A stretch of DNA of 64,000 bases from Cladorrhinum sp. PSN259 (lineage: Eukaryota > Ascomycota > Sordariomycetes > Sordariales > Podosporaceae), in assembly GCA_033725935.1 (NCBI GenBank), contig MU867065.1, forward strand, positions 930,001 to 994,000, read 5' to 3'. Positions 54,455-64,000 of the stretch are shown here, in pieces (the first letter of the stretch is position 1; every line of letters begins with the position of its first letter). The position numbers and the translations under genes were made by a program. The notes under the pieces are model-generated. The model made no database searches, was not told the origin of the DNA, and saw nothing but the letters and a program-made list of their open reading frames with translations.

Positions 54455-54874
54455 AACAGACACAGTAAGATGCACCATGGCTATCAACTGCCGGGGAAAC
54501 CTCCCCGTAAGTGGTCACAACAACGCACAGGACCATTCAAAGTGTTGGAAAAGAAAGGAGAACTGGCTTTTCGACTAAGATTTTCCCCAAACTGGAAAAT
54601 ACGCCCGGTAGTCTCGATTACCCAGCTAGAAAGGACACCCGAGGGCGCCGATCCGTACGGTAGACACCCCGAACCACCAGGACCAGTTATCGAGATTCGG
54701 GACGAATCGGGAGATCAATACTTGGAAATCGAAACACCTCCCAGACCCCCATACTATGGTGATCTCATGTCAAAGCAGGTACAGAAGACCTACTGCCTGC
54801 CAGACTCATGCAACCCATCTCCTGAACAGTTTCTCTTTGTCGTCTGGTTCCATCGTAAGATTCTCAACTGTTGA
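54455..54874 (+). mobile_element. Ty3/gypsy retrotransposon fragment (integrase C-terminal end)
   Basis: The frame from 54470 reads HHGYQLPGKPPRKWSQQRTGPFKVLEK, then LAFRLRF and WKIRPVVSITQLER, then DPYGR. This is the C-terminal integrase region of fungal gypsy elements, where R-x-GPFKVL and the (I)HPVVSIxxL block are standard. Only about 100-130 residues remain: no reverse transcriptase, RNase H or integrase core lies upstream and no LTR was seen. The piece still has an open frame to 54874. The His of the usual IHPV block is Arg here. The element is clearly non-autonomous. Confidence 0.75.
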
Positions 54875-55089
54875 GGGTTATCTGTGGGTATTGGCTAAGA
54901 ACGGGCTTCAAAAAGATAATAAAATCCATGGTTCTAGGTGGGTGTGTCATGTCTAGGTGGCTTACCTTGGTGAAAGTAAATCCCAAAATATTTGTTTCTT
55001 CATGTCTGAGGCTGACGGTCCTCACGGTTCTGGTGTCCAGGAGGGCGCGGTACGCCTTGAATAAATGATAGAGAACGTGGCATTAAATA

Positions 55090-56619
55090 TCAGCGCTGGG
55101 GGCGCTTGGAGTCGATAGGGTTGGGGGTTGTAGGGCCACCAGTGAGGGAAGAAATTATAAAGCCTGGGGCAAGAGGTTTGTAAGTAGTCTCAATCCTCCG
55201 GAGTGTGTCGGGCGGAGGAAGGACCCTGTCAACAGTAGTGTCCAGAAAATGCACGTTCTTTAGAAGAGGCTGGTTGTGACCCATACTTCCACCCCGAGCA
55301 GATCTCTTCTTCAACCTGCCACGTCCACGAGTTTTTTGTTGGGGCGAAAATGCTGTTGAGAATGTGAGGTGATAGATCTTGCGATTTGGGCTTGCTCCCT
55401 CAGGTAGGCCAGCATTGTCATCGGCAGATTTTCCCTTGTAGCCGTTGCCCTTTTCGACGACAGTGACAATAACTCGATCCTGTGCGTTTTTTGGGAGCGG
55501 GACCGGGTTGGACCGCCGAAGGTCCGAGACGGGTCCGGAAGGGATATCTTCTTCTTCGTCATCCGAGGACATTAAGGGGCCGGCCAGAGTAACTGGATCC
55601 GTCATGGTGGCCTTCGGCATAGCATTTGGGTCTTGCTCGCCGCCTTGAGTAGACGTGTCCTCGCTCCGCTCCTGGTTGAACTCGGGTTTTTTCTGCCTTG
55701 CCTCTGACTTTCTTGGTACCATGGTCTTGTTCCTGGCCAACGAAACAATACTGTCGAGTGATCCGCTACTCGCTCTGGACTTCCTTCGTGTCCGGCTTGG
55801 GAGAATGTTATCAGCAGTGACAGTTGTCAGGCGCGACACACCAGCTTCACCAAATTCTGCGATGTGAATATTTGGGGACGATAGTGGAGACGAGATAGGA
55901 ATGCACGATTGTCGAGTCCCAGCCTTCGCGGACGTTGATGGTCCTGAGGGAAAGGACCTCCTGGTATATGGCAAAATTACAATCAGAGACCTGCGTCGGT
56001 GGTTTTCGAGCTCCGGAGTGGTTGGCTCTGTCTGCACTACCAGAGTTTCTTCTGGGTCTTCCGTGTCAAGATCGTCAGCGGTCATATTGTCATGATTGCC
56101 AGACATCCCGGGCCCAATGTCATTGGGCTGCATTTCGAGATGATGACTGCCAAGCGGCTCAACACCATGATTCTGGTTTCCTGTTGCATCAGCAACGACA
56201 AGTCGACGCTTCTTGCTGTCTGGCTCTGGCTCTGGCTCTGGCTCACTCCGGCCACCCAAATTGTGTTCCTGAATCTGGCCAAGGTCAGGCGGAGCAGACG
56301 TCGACGTGCCGTTCGCATATTCGGCAACACGCCGTATCACGAACTGATATCTGGCACCGGGCGCTCTCATCAGGGCCTGGAGCTGTCGGAAGACCAGATG
56401 TGCGCTGCCCTCTCCGATTACTTGGTCTCCGAACCCCACTCCGGTCCAGTCATTTAGATGGCGGCTGTTTGGTGGAAGATCAGTCCGGTAGATATCGACG
56501 CTGTAGCCATCTTCTGAGACTTTAAGCATAACATCCTCGGGGATGACAATGTCTGCGGTTATGCGAGGTCTGACGGGGTCCTCCTCTTGGGAGGAAGCGT
56601 GGGTTCGTTTCTTTGCCAT
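55090..56619 (-). CDS. Hypothetical disordered nuclear-type protein, 509 aa
   Basis: A single-exon frame. I take the ATG at 56619 (MAKKRTHASS) because the 26 in-frame residues before it look like leader sequence. Residues 15-110 look folded (ITADIVIPEDVMLKVSEDGY ... GARYQFVIRRVAEYA). The rest is disordered: an EPEPEPEP run with a KKRR basic cluster, acidic patches (DDLDTEDPEE, SSDDEEED) and basic patches (RGRGRLKKRS). Composition and basic clusters suggest a nuclear protein. No domain recognised. Confidence 0.6.
   Translation of the reverse strand: MAKKRTHASSQEEDPVRPRITADIVIPEDVMLKVSEDGYSVDIYRTDLPPNSRHLNDWTGVGFGDQVIGEGSAHLVFRQLQALMRAPGARYQFVIRRVAEYANGTSTSAPPDLGQIQEHNLGGRSEPEPEPEPDSKKRRLVVADATGNQNHGVEPLGSHHLEMQPNDIGPGMSGNHDNMTADDLDTEDPEETLVVQTEPTTPELENHRRRSLIVILPYTRRSFPSGPSTSAKAGTRQSCIPISSPLSSPNIHIAEFGEAGVSRLTTVTADNILPSRTRRKSRASSGSLDSIVSLARNKTMVPRKSEARQKKPEFNQERSEDTSTQGGEQDPNAMPKATMTDPVTLAGPLMSSDDEEEDIPSGPVSDLRRSNPVPLPKNAQDRVIVTVVEKGNGYKGKSADDNAGLPEGASPNRKIYHLTFSTAFSPQQKTRGRGRLKKRSARGGSMGHNQPLLKNVHFLDTTVDRVLPPPDTLRRIETTYKPLAPGFIISSLTGGPTTPNPIDSKRPQR
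56219..56244. repeat. Hexanucleotide microsatellite (GGCTCT)n
   Basis: About four copies of GGCTCT on the + strand code for the Glu-Pro run of the overlapping minus-strand gene. Length is a multiple of six, so changes keep the frame. Confidence 0.8.
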
Positions 56620-57986
56620 GATCGGCAGTCGGGAGAAATATGTTATGAGGGAAGCAGTGGTGAAATTCCGACGGGATCTGGTATCCCTCATTAGCATGAC
56701 TTGTCGAACTAAACAGAAATGTATGGATCACTACCTGCCTGGCTGCGGATCGAAAGGATTTGATTTAAAACCTGGACTTGTGGAATGCGAGAAAGAAGTT
56801 ATTCCAAATAAGAGAACGCCACGGGCCGAAAGAGTGACGGACGCAGCTGAGCAAAAAGTATTGATAGTTATGACCCTCGTTGTGGTGAGAAATGAGGGCA
56901 ATAGATGACAGGAAGGAAGTCGCGGTACCGTGTAGAACTTGAAAGAGAAGATGCAGAGCAAGGGAAAAGTTGAGTAGTCTGAAAGTGGTTTTGGAGGCCC
57001 CGTTAGGGTTTGGATTTTAGATTTGTGGTTGTAAGCACCAGCCTTAGGCAGTAGTACTAGTAGGTTAGGAGAAGTGAAAATGATGTGGGAGATGGGATAA
57101 ACGCGGTAAGAAAATAGTCTAGTGTTATGAGATACATAAGGAAGGAGGTAGCTTGGAAAAGGAAAATTCGCCCAACTTGGGAATAAATAAAAGTGTTAAG
57201 AATCCGAGTCAACCATGTGATCAGAATTATGTTGAAGGAATGAAGATGCATCAACAATCGTCTGATAATGCTGAAAATGCTGAAAATCGCCTAATCGTAT
57301 TGCAAGATAACAAGCAGGGACGTGAACTTGAAATATATGAGTAAAAAAGATATGTGAATATGAAGGGTGGAAGGAACGACCGCGATACTGAAAGTTATGC
57401 AAGTTGTCTCGTAATTTGAAAGCTAGGAGTAACAAGAATACTCCGGTTTTATGAAAGGTAGATCAATGATGGATTTCATGATAAGAGCACAGATCTTGAG
57501 ATGTCTAATTCTCTGACAGAAGGAATGGAGGGAAATAAATTCTAGATGACCCTATAATTCGTAAGATTTGAAATGAAACAAACCATTTTACCTAACATAG
57601 CTGTACGATTAGTTTGTGAGAGCAGTAAGATAGCAAGTAGATAAGAAGTAAAATAAAACGCCGTCCATCTAATTTTTGTGAGAAACACGTGTATATATAA
57701 GCCTTGCGCTACATTTAATACCCGTCTGAACCTGCGAGAGAGTGTAGTTGACAACTTGAAGTGTAGAAGCCTACAAGACATTGAAACAAGTAAAAAGTGT
57801 AAGAATCCTTGTTATGATGTGATCATGGGACGAAGAGCTTTGTAGGTATTCAGACAAGTAAATCTAGGCAGCAAAAGATTCTGTTCAACAAGTTCAATTC
57901 ATCCATCTATGTACATTGTTCTCCCAGCACTACAATAATGCACCTCTCAATTGCTCCCCCATCGATCAACAATAAACCCCTTGCAC
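56620..57986. other. AT-rich gene-free stretch, 1.37 kb
   Basis: Upstream region of the hypothetical gene, then strongly AT-rich DNA from 57050 to 57960. No repeat family, RNA or domain-bearing ORF recognised. Confidence 0.5.
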
Positions 57987-58946
57987 TTACCGCTTCAAAG
58001 TCAACAGCCCAGGCCTATAAGGCAGCCTTCCATAATCCCCACCAGAGCTCGGGGACCGACCCTGGTACAGCAACTGCAAATTGCACGGATCAATCGTCAT
58101 GGTCTGGTCGGCGGTGACCCTCACAATCTCTCCGTGGCTGATGTCGTTCGTCCAAGTGGCGCCGCTGTTGGCCTTGCCAGCAAAGGGGTTCGACTCGCTC
58201 GCGGCCTGAGGAGTCCAGTTTCCGCCCAGGCTTGTGGCGGTGAAGGAGCGGAAGTATCGACCGTTGGAGCCGATGGCTTCTACAATCATCAGGTACTGCT
58301 TCGTGGGTCCCTGGACGGTGTACACCTGGACGGCCTCGAACAGGTTGTTGGTTGAGTCGCTTAGAACGGTGGTATATTGGGATCCGAAGCTTCCAGGGAA
58401 GTTGCCGATGGGCATGCTTGAGCGGTAGATCTTGCCGTTGTCGCCGCAGAAGAAGAGATACATGGTTGTGTCGTCGGCGATGAGGGCCTGGTCAATGGGT
58501 CCCGTTCCGGAATTTGTGATTGAGGCCGTAGACAGAGTCTGGGTGTTGGACCAGCCGTTTGCGTTGGTGGGGTCGGTGGAAGTCTTGTAGGAGAAGGCTG
58601 TACCCCCCCATTGGAAGGCAAGCACCCAGATGCTCTTCGGAGCGAAGTAAAAGAGGGAGGGAGCGACGGTGCCTTGGGTCATGCGGGTCTGGGCGGCGTC
58701 GTTGAGCTCGCTGAAGTTGCTGACGAGACCGAAGGCCATGGAGCCCCATGATGAGCCAGAGTCGTGGGTGGTGGCGTAGACCAGATGCTTGCCTTGGTAT
58801 GGCACGGTGGTGAAGTCTTTGAGGGAGACCCAGCCATTCTTGGGTTGGGCGAGGGCGCCTGAGGATGTCCAGCTGTATCTTGAGGGGAGGGAGCAGGTCT
58901 GCGCTGTGGCGAGGGCCGCCGCGGCCAGCAGGATCATGGACTTCAT
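57987..58946 (-). CDS. GH62 alpha-L-arabinofuranosidase, secreted
   Basis: A 319-aa single-exon enzyme. Signal peptide about 1-15 (LATAQT). It removes arabinose side chains from arabinoxylan. GH62 hallmarks are complete: YSWTSSGALAQPKNGW, LKDFTTVPY with base Asp44, the pKa-modulating Asp152 in GPIDQALIAD, the acid Glu204 in NLFEAVQVYT and the end GRLPYRPGLLTL. There is no carbohydrate-binding module, so this is the catalytic-domain-only form. A minus-strand TATAAAA lies about 80 bp before the ATG. The gene is divergent from a CE16 esterase gene, and both would act on hemicellulose, with a shared promoter carrying XlnR-like and CreA-like sites. Confidence 0.96.
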   Translation of the reverse strand: MKSMILLAAAALATAQTCSLPSRYSWTSSGALAQPKNGWVSLKDFTTVPYQGKHLVYATTHDSGSSWGSMAFGLVSNFSELNDAAQTRMTQGTVAPSLFYFAPKSIWVLAFQWGGTAFSYKTSTDPTNANGWSNTQTLSTASITNSGTGPIDQALIADDTTMYLFFCGDNGKIYRSSMPIGNFPGSFGSQYTTVLSDSTNNLFEAVQVYTVQGPTKQYLMIVEAIGSNGRYFRSFTATSLGGNWTPQAASESNPFAGKANSGATWTNDISHGEIVRVTADQTMTIDPCNLQLLYQGRSPSSGGDYGRLPYRPGLLTLKR

Positions 58947-59024
58947 CTTGGCTATCTCTTAACCTCGGGAATATGATGGGCACTTTCTGTCTACCGAGTC
59001 TCGCTTCTCAATGACATCTCCTTG

Positions 59025-59031
59025 TTTTATA
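59025..59031 (-). promoter_or_regulatory. TATA box of the GH62 gene
   Basis: TATAAAA read on the minus strand, 79-85 bp before the ATG at 58946. Confidence 0.55.
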
Positions 59032-59358
59032 GTATTTCTTTGATCATTTACACGGCTACAGACCTTCAACTCAATCAACTTGCCGGCGACTATTGACAAG
59101 GATCTTCCACCAATATCTGCTCAGTTAATGGAAAATCAACAAAAGAAGCTTTTGGTGATAGCCTTGTTCTCGATCCTCATGCTGGCAAAACAAGACTTCC
59201 ACCAATCGACGAGCGGACCGGTAGTAGTCGCTTAGAACTTATACCTCCGTTGTGTAATGGGTTAAGGGGGCTCCACATCATCCCGAATTGGTACCTGCGG
59301 CGATGGGCAAAATGTAACCTCAATAAAAAACATGGCCCATAATTGGGGCGCATCTCGA

Positions 59359-59364
59359 GTTAGC
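59359..59364 (-). promoter_or_regulatory. XlnR-type site GGCTAA
   Basis: TTAGCC on the + strand equals GGCTAA on the minus strand, the consensus of the xylanase regulator XlnR/Xyr1, 294 bp from the CE16 start and 413 bp from the GH62 start. A six-base site can occur by chance. Confidence 0.4.
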
Positions 59365-59488
59365 CGACTCAAATACCCGGTCCGGCGTCTTGGTATGTCT
59401 CGTAGCAACCTCTATATGCTTCCATGTTTCCCCCATAAGACAGGTTACTGGAGCGCTTCTGCCAGCAGTGCCGGCGCATATCATGATT

Positions 59489-59527
59489 CTGGGGAGCGTC
59501 ATGCGGGGCTGGTCACTGGGTCTGGGG
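59489..59527 (+). promoter_or_regulatory. Cluster of three CreA-like sites (SYGGRG)
   Basis: CTGGGG (59489-59494), GCGGGG (59503-59508) and CTGGGG (59522-59527) all match the CreA/CRE1 consensus for carbon catabolite repression. CreA often needs two close sites, and three lie within 39 bp. Confidence 0.5.
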
Positions 59528-59657
59528 TATTAACCCGGGACGAGGATTTACATGTACATTCCGCGTCTTCTAGAGGATCGGAATTTCCAGCTTTTCTCCA
59601 GAAAATTCCTCGCCATCGGTCTCTCTTTTCGGCAGTTTCTCACAGAGTTGGCCCACG

Positions 59658-60617
59658 ATGTTGTCACTCACCAAATCCCTCGCCCTTGCGAGTCTTGCTC
59701 TTTGGTGTCCAACACTCGCTCAGTCATCGCAAGGGACTAAACATCTCTTCATCTTTGGCGACTCTTACACAGCAACCGGCTTCTCCAGCACCGGTGCTCT
59801 CCCTTCCACTTCCAACCCGATCGGAAACCCTGCCCTTCCGGGCTCCGGCTTCTCCGGCGGTGCCTCCTGGCCGGTCTACCTTGTCACGACGCTCAACACC
59901 TCGTCCACCTTCCTTTACAACTTTGCTGTGGGCGGAGCAACTGTTGACACCGCGCTGGTTGAGCCGCCCGGACAGGGCATCCCAAGTTTCGTAGAGCAAG
60001 CCACGCAGTGGGATACGAGAATTAAAACACGGGCGCAGGGATGGAATGGACAAAACACCCTCGCGGGTGCCTTCTTCGGTATCAATGACATATTGCAAAA
60101 ATACTGGAAGGGGCAAGATGCACCCCTGGCCGCCATGGTCGAACGTTACTTTGGACAGTTTGAGAAGTTGTATGCTGGAGGCGTGAGGAATTTTTTCATC
60201 ATCGCTGTGCCGCGTAAGTTATTTTTACTTTGTCAACTGCAGAATCCTGTCGGAACAGTTATTTGCTTTGATACTGACTGAAAATCAGCCCTTGAAAAAG
60301 TGCCCCAGATTGCTAGTCAATCGGCATCCGGGCGGCAGAGGGTCACGAACAGCGTCAAGAGCTTCAACTCACAGCTCGCAGCGAGACTGGAGGTCTTCAA
60401 GCAGAGCAAGGGGGATGTTCAAGCCGCTGTTATAGATAGTGCTGGAGCCATCGAAACGGCCATGGCCAACCCGAAAGCCTATGGTGCCCCTGACGCCACA
60501 TGCCAGAACAAAAACGGGAAAAGCTGCTTGTGGTGGGATGCTTTGCATCCTGGAACAGCCATTCATAAGTTGCTGGCTGGTGATGTTGCAAAAGCTTTCA
60601 AGGGGACATTTTTCTAG
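59658..60617 (+). CDS. GDSL-type CE16 acetyl esterase, secreted
   Basis: Two exons, 59658-60213 and 60289-60617 (intron 60214-60288, GTAAGT...CAG, phase 1), 294 aa. Signal peptide about 1-21 (PTLAQS). It is an SGNH hydrolase: block I FIFGDSYTATG holds the nucleophile Ser, block II the glycine of FAVGGATVD, block III FFGINDI the Asn, and WWDALHPG the catalytic Asp and His. CE16 enzymes remove acetyl groups from the ends of xylo-oligosaccharides. The splice joint restores IIAVPPLEKVP. No binding module. It is paired head-to-head with GH62. Confidence 0.93.
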
Positions 60618-62335
60618 GTTTGTAAGCAGTGCCGGGCTTTCTTCTTTTGAGGTTGTACCGTGACAATTCTCAGTCGAAGTGGCTTTAAGCAGGGAACTAA
60701 AGGATTCTATGTACATACTTCTGATCCTGAAGCCAAATGAGCTCAGTCAATGGTTCAACCATTATTTTACTTCAGGTGACGCACATAAAGTTGCATAATA
60801 TTCTGGTTATTGTGAGCATATTTTATCAAACCTTCCATGGCTTATGTAACTTGAAAGATTATAAAGATATTATCAAGCCGTTAAAAGCGGTTTCCCGCTC
60901 AGAAACAAAATTTGAACAACCTATATCTTTAGGAATATACGAACATGAGTATTGAGGAATCCCTAGCTCCATCGCGTTTCAACTGCAGTACTTCAAGTTT
61001 CAGTAGCATTGAGACAAACACTTATCCGCCACTCAAACTCCCAATGCCATGGCGAACTACGACAATAATTCCCCCAGCAATCACCCACCAATCCCTGCGA
61101 GGTCTACATATCTGGAGCGACCAACAAGTTATAGTATAATCAAGCACTCTAAAGCTACAACTGTTCCCAAGTCATGGTTTTACTGCTGTCAGAGTGACTC
61201 ATCATGGGATGCCACTTCAATCACAACCACGAGTTGCCGAGTTGGTCATGGCAATCCCTCAATTTTGGTTTCTCTGGCACGACAAAAGGACTCATCCGCA
61301 CGAATCACATAGCATTTTCGATAGGCAAGCTATGTAACTCACGATATGCATAAGTTACTCAACACTCTCGGCTAGCAGACGTAGGAAACAGGCAAGGAAT
61401 AAATAATGTATATGTTTTAGATTTCTGATATTGCAGCCTTAGTCGTTTCCACGCATGCATTATCTCAGGCATATACGCCTCGCAGATTGAATACTAATAA
61501 TCTTGAGCTTGATCGCTCGAGTCGTCAAGCAGACCTTTCTTAGCGGCAATAAGACGACGCATCTTTATTCTGGCCGTCATTGCTTCGAGAACGTACGTGC
61601 GACAAGTATGATGATAGACAGCTGTCTCAAGTACGGGTGATCAAAGAAGTTGTGGATCGGCACGGGGTAAAGTAATTCTAGTTAGTATCGCTGCTGATTT
61701 CCCCGAACTGGGCTTTGTAACGAAGCACGTAGTCTCCGTCATCTGCGCCTGACTTTATTTTTCGCCTTGGCTATTTTGATTATGAAAACGAGAGGCTTAT
61801 CTAGGGCTTGGTGGTCATCTTAATCTAGGCGTGGCCTACAAGCAAGCGCTCTGGTTGGCCATACAAAAGATCTTTAAATGCCCTCCCATGTAAGCCGGTC
61901 AGCACTTTAAAGATGGCGACATCTGAAGCACTGCCTGTGGCCTGGCCCTGCCTTCCATCTGCGGATGCCCTCCCGCGTGGCCCAGCTGTGGAAGTCTTAG
62001 CCATAAGCACAGCTAGCCAACCACAATCCAGAAACTCGGCCATCTTTTAGGGCACCCTAGTCGGGCTAACATGATGGTTAACTCAAATATAACGGTTAAC
62101 AGACAGGTAAATGTTTGATATCAGCTACTATTTCTACCCTTAGTTAATGATTTGGCCAATGGTCATACTAGCTTAAAGGTCTGGTTTCTCGGGCTCTATT
62201 TTTTTGTTCTTTTCTTATTCTACCTACTACCGCCTCGATACTCAACTCAGTGCAACTCGAAAACTATACTACCACTTGCTACTCGGCGACGCAACAGTCT
62301 ACACTCCTAAGCGGCGACCTTGATAACCTTGGCAA
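60618..62335. other. Gene-poor stretch, 1.7 kb
   Basis: Convergent 3' flanks. A 72-codon minus-strand frame (61825-62043) has no known family and is not called. No tRNA, TE or repeat array recognised. Confidence 0.5.
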
Positions 62336-62985
62336 TCACTGCAGGCTCTGTCTCGCGACCCTGTGAATCTCAACAATCGCTCCAGGCCTCTGCTTGTTGG
62401 CAGTGAGGTAGTCATCCTTGCCCAGCCTCACCCTCGTAGCACCGGCCTTAGACTCGAAGGTCGTAAATCCGTTCTCAAGACCGTCTATAAGGAATGCCCA
62501 TTTGTCTGCGAAGAACTTGTACAAAGCGTCCTCTCCGGCCCGCTCGCGCAGGCGCGTGAGCCATGCGCCCTTGCATTCAGCACCCGGCTGGGGGTACACG
62601 AGTGTGTACTTGAGGCCCCTCTTGCACATCTCCTGGCGGACTGTGGGAACCTAGGTATTAGCTACAACTCAAAATAAGCAGAATAGGGTATACCAAGGGG
62701 AAACACACTTTCTAGGTGAGTAGACATCATGAGGATGACCTTCTTGTTGGCGGGACGGTACGCGTACGCGAGGATATCTTTGATGTAGGCCTCCACAAAG
62801 GTTTTGCTGTCCCGCTTGACCTTCGTCTTGGGGTCGACGGTGTAGCCGGCAGAGTCGAGGTCGACAATTTCGTATCCTTGGTAGGTTTTAAGCCCTGAAA
62901 ATTTAGACTTGCCAATGCAGGCGAAGCCCGAGATGATAATTGCGGTTTGCTTCTTTGCAGATGTGCCGGTTTGCTTGGAAGCCAT
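62336..62985 (-). CDS. P-loop kinase-like protein, 198 aa
   Basis: Two exons, 62985-62694 and 62640-62336 (intron 62641-62693, GTATAC donor, branch GCTAATA, CAG acceptor, phase 1), 198 aa. The Walker A motif GFACIGKS (20-27) follows a first beta strand. The strand-plus-Asp EIVDLDSAGY and the strand VILMMSTHLE fit P-loop kinases. The splice joins HLESVFPL to VRQEMCKRGLKYTLVYP, a layout found in a family of kinase-like proteins of phage and fungi (STHxEVR...YTLVYP). The substrate is unknown; nucleotide or polynucleotide kinase activity is inferred. There is no signal peptide. A diverged tandem repeat begins 288 bp upstream of its start codon. Confidence 0.75.
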
Positions 62986-63273
62986 TTTTGCAAATGTCGT
63001 TGATTTGATTAAAGAAGTTGAAGTGTAGATTTCGATGGAAGTTGATCTGGCTGACCGGCAGACAATGAGCTTTGAAATGGTGGAAAAGAAGCTGGAATGT
63101 GTTGGAATGGAATGATGAATTGTTGTGAATATTCCGGTTTATTGAGGTGGTGTTGTCGACGTTAAAATACATTTGCCCGGAGCTCCTACTTCTTGCTGAT
63201 TTCGAACCAACTTCAACTTCACGACGACTATGCTCCACCGCGCTCCCCAAGATCTCAGGGCGGCCATGGTCTA

Positions 63274-63760
63274 CATCGCGGCTCATGGATTCTGTTTCAT
63301 TAGCCTCATGGCGTTTCAACATCCTCTGGACGACTTTACGCTGTGGAGCACCTTTGGAATGGACTATACCTCGGGGTTAAGTCATCGCGGCCCAGGGATT
63401 CTGTTTCGTTGGCCTCATCACGTTTCAACATATTCCACAAAACCTTGTGCTACGTAGCATCTTTAGAGCAGACCACACCGTGACCTTGAGGCATCGTGGC
63501 CAACATGAATTCTGTTTCGTTGGCCTCATCACGTTTTAACATGCTCTGGAAGACTGCAAGCTGTGCAATTACTGTAGCTGCTTTAGAGCGTACATACTGC
63601 ATCTCGGCGTTTAGGCATCGCGGCCAATGGATTTTGTTTCATTGGCCTCATCATGTTTCAACATCATCTGGAAGACTGCAGCTCATTTGGAGCAGTATGT
63701 AACTCCTTTAGAGCGTGCATACCACATCTTGGCGTTTAGGCATCCAGCGGGGGCCATAAA
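63274..63760. repeat. Diverged tandem repeat, units of about 109-125 bp, four copies plus a partial fifth
   Basis: The block CATCG(C/T)GGC...ATTCTGTTTC(A/G)TTGGCCTCATCACGTT recurs at 63274, 63383, 63492 and 63616, with a fifth start at 63741. Spacings are 109, 109, 124 and 125 bp. Copies 3 and 4 also share CTGGAAGACTGCA and CTTTAGAGCGT. Read on the minus strand the core gives MLKRDEANETES-like text in each copy, but 109 and 124 are not multiples of three, so the frame is not kept through the array. Confidence 0.85.
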
Positions 63761-64000
63761 TAGAGATGCAGTGGAGAGGTTGGCCGTTTTGAGGCCAAAA
63801 TGCGCGGGTTTGCAGCGATCCTCTTGTTGGAGAAATGGCGCGCATAGCTACAGTAGATAACACGAGGATCTTTTGTTGGTGCCAAGTCAGCGGCGCGATG
63901 CGGCGGCGCCGCGGACGGACGGGAGGTGTGGTCCGCCCCAGCCCAGATTTCGACGGCTAGGGAGTTTCAGATGGGGGCGAGAAAAGTATTTGAATTAAAC

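Larger units (their letters stand above)
58947..59657. other. Bidirectional promoter of GH62 and CE16 genes
   Basis: 711 bp between the divergent ATGs. It includes a TATA box on the GH62 side, one XlnR-like site, three CreA-like sites and two CCAAT motifs (about 59109 and 59199), the known binding motif of the HAP complex. Individual short motifs may be chance; together they fit a hemicellulase promoter. Confidence 0.6.

Noticed and set aside
61825..62043. 72-codon minus-strand ORF
   Set aside because: No domain or signal peptide; isolated; could be an old TE scrap but nothing supports it.
1..64000. Secondary-metabolite cluster, CRISPR array or prophage
   Set aside because: No PKS, NRPS, terpene synthase or P450 genes, no regularly spaced short repeats and no phage structural genes were seen.

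Overview
The window is nuclear DNA of a filamentous ascomycete, most likely a Sordariomycete close to Sordariales (inference). The signs are short introns of about 50-160 bp with GT...CTRAY...AG signals, fungal-only families (HET, NACHT/NLR-like, DUF1996, DUF4360, Zn2Cys6 with Fungal_trans, GH62, CE16), a fused aspartyl-tRNA synthetase/DUF2156 gene and an intron-bearing tRNA-Pro. No operons or CRISPR arrays are seen. Exon joins were rebuilt by hand from frame, splice signals and family continuity; no transcript data were available.

Layout. 1-3.6 kb: the 3' end of a NACHT/ankyrin-like gene, an S58 (DmpA-type) peptidase and a small cysteine-rich secreted protein. 3.7-8.6 kb: a divergent pair, an HSL-type alpha/beta-hydrolase and an AspRS-DUF2156 fusion (ErdS, ergosteryl-aspartate synthase). 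They share a ~1-kb promoter with three perfect TGACGTCA elements. 10-14.6 kb: a second divergent pair, a trypsin-fold protein with a Gly-Cys-Ser-Gly nucleophile elbow and a single-pass membrane protein. 15-27 kb: a PTH11/rhodopsin-like membrane protein, a HET-domain gene, two paralogous 4-cysteine secreted proteins, a decayed F-box-like gene, a secreted DUF1996 protein and a complete NACHT gene. This part looks like an accessory self/non-self and secretion neighbourhood. 28-38 kb: a DUF4360 secreted protein, an unrecognised 674-aa protein, an ArsB/SLC13-like transporter and a membrane protein with a long disordered tail. 38.6-47 kb: a Zn2Cys6 regulator with a 17-nt micro-exon, fumarylacetoacetase and a secreted GMC oxidoreductase with a GC-AG intron. 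48-52 kb: tRNA-Pro(CGG) and the U4/U6 splicing factor Prp24. 52-57 kb: gene-poor sequence with a Ty3/gypsy fragment and one disordered hypothetical protein. 58-60.6 kb: a divergent GH62/CE16 hemicellulase pair with XlnR-like and CreA-like sites between. 62-64 kb: a P-loop kinase-like gene and a diverged tandem repeat of ~109-125 bp units.

How the genes may work together. The clearest links are the sterol-aspartylation pair (synthase plus a candidate hydrolase), the hemicellulose pair (arabinofuranosidase plus acetyl esterase, near a secreted GMC oxidase) and the clustered NACHT/HET/protease-fold genes typical of fungal incompatibility or innate-immunity repertoires. The first and third links are inferences from gene context. 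The most unusual unexplained items are the protease-fold/membrane-protein pair, the unrecognised 674-aa protein and the terminal repeat array.
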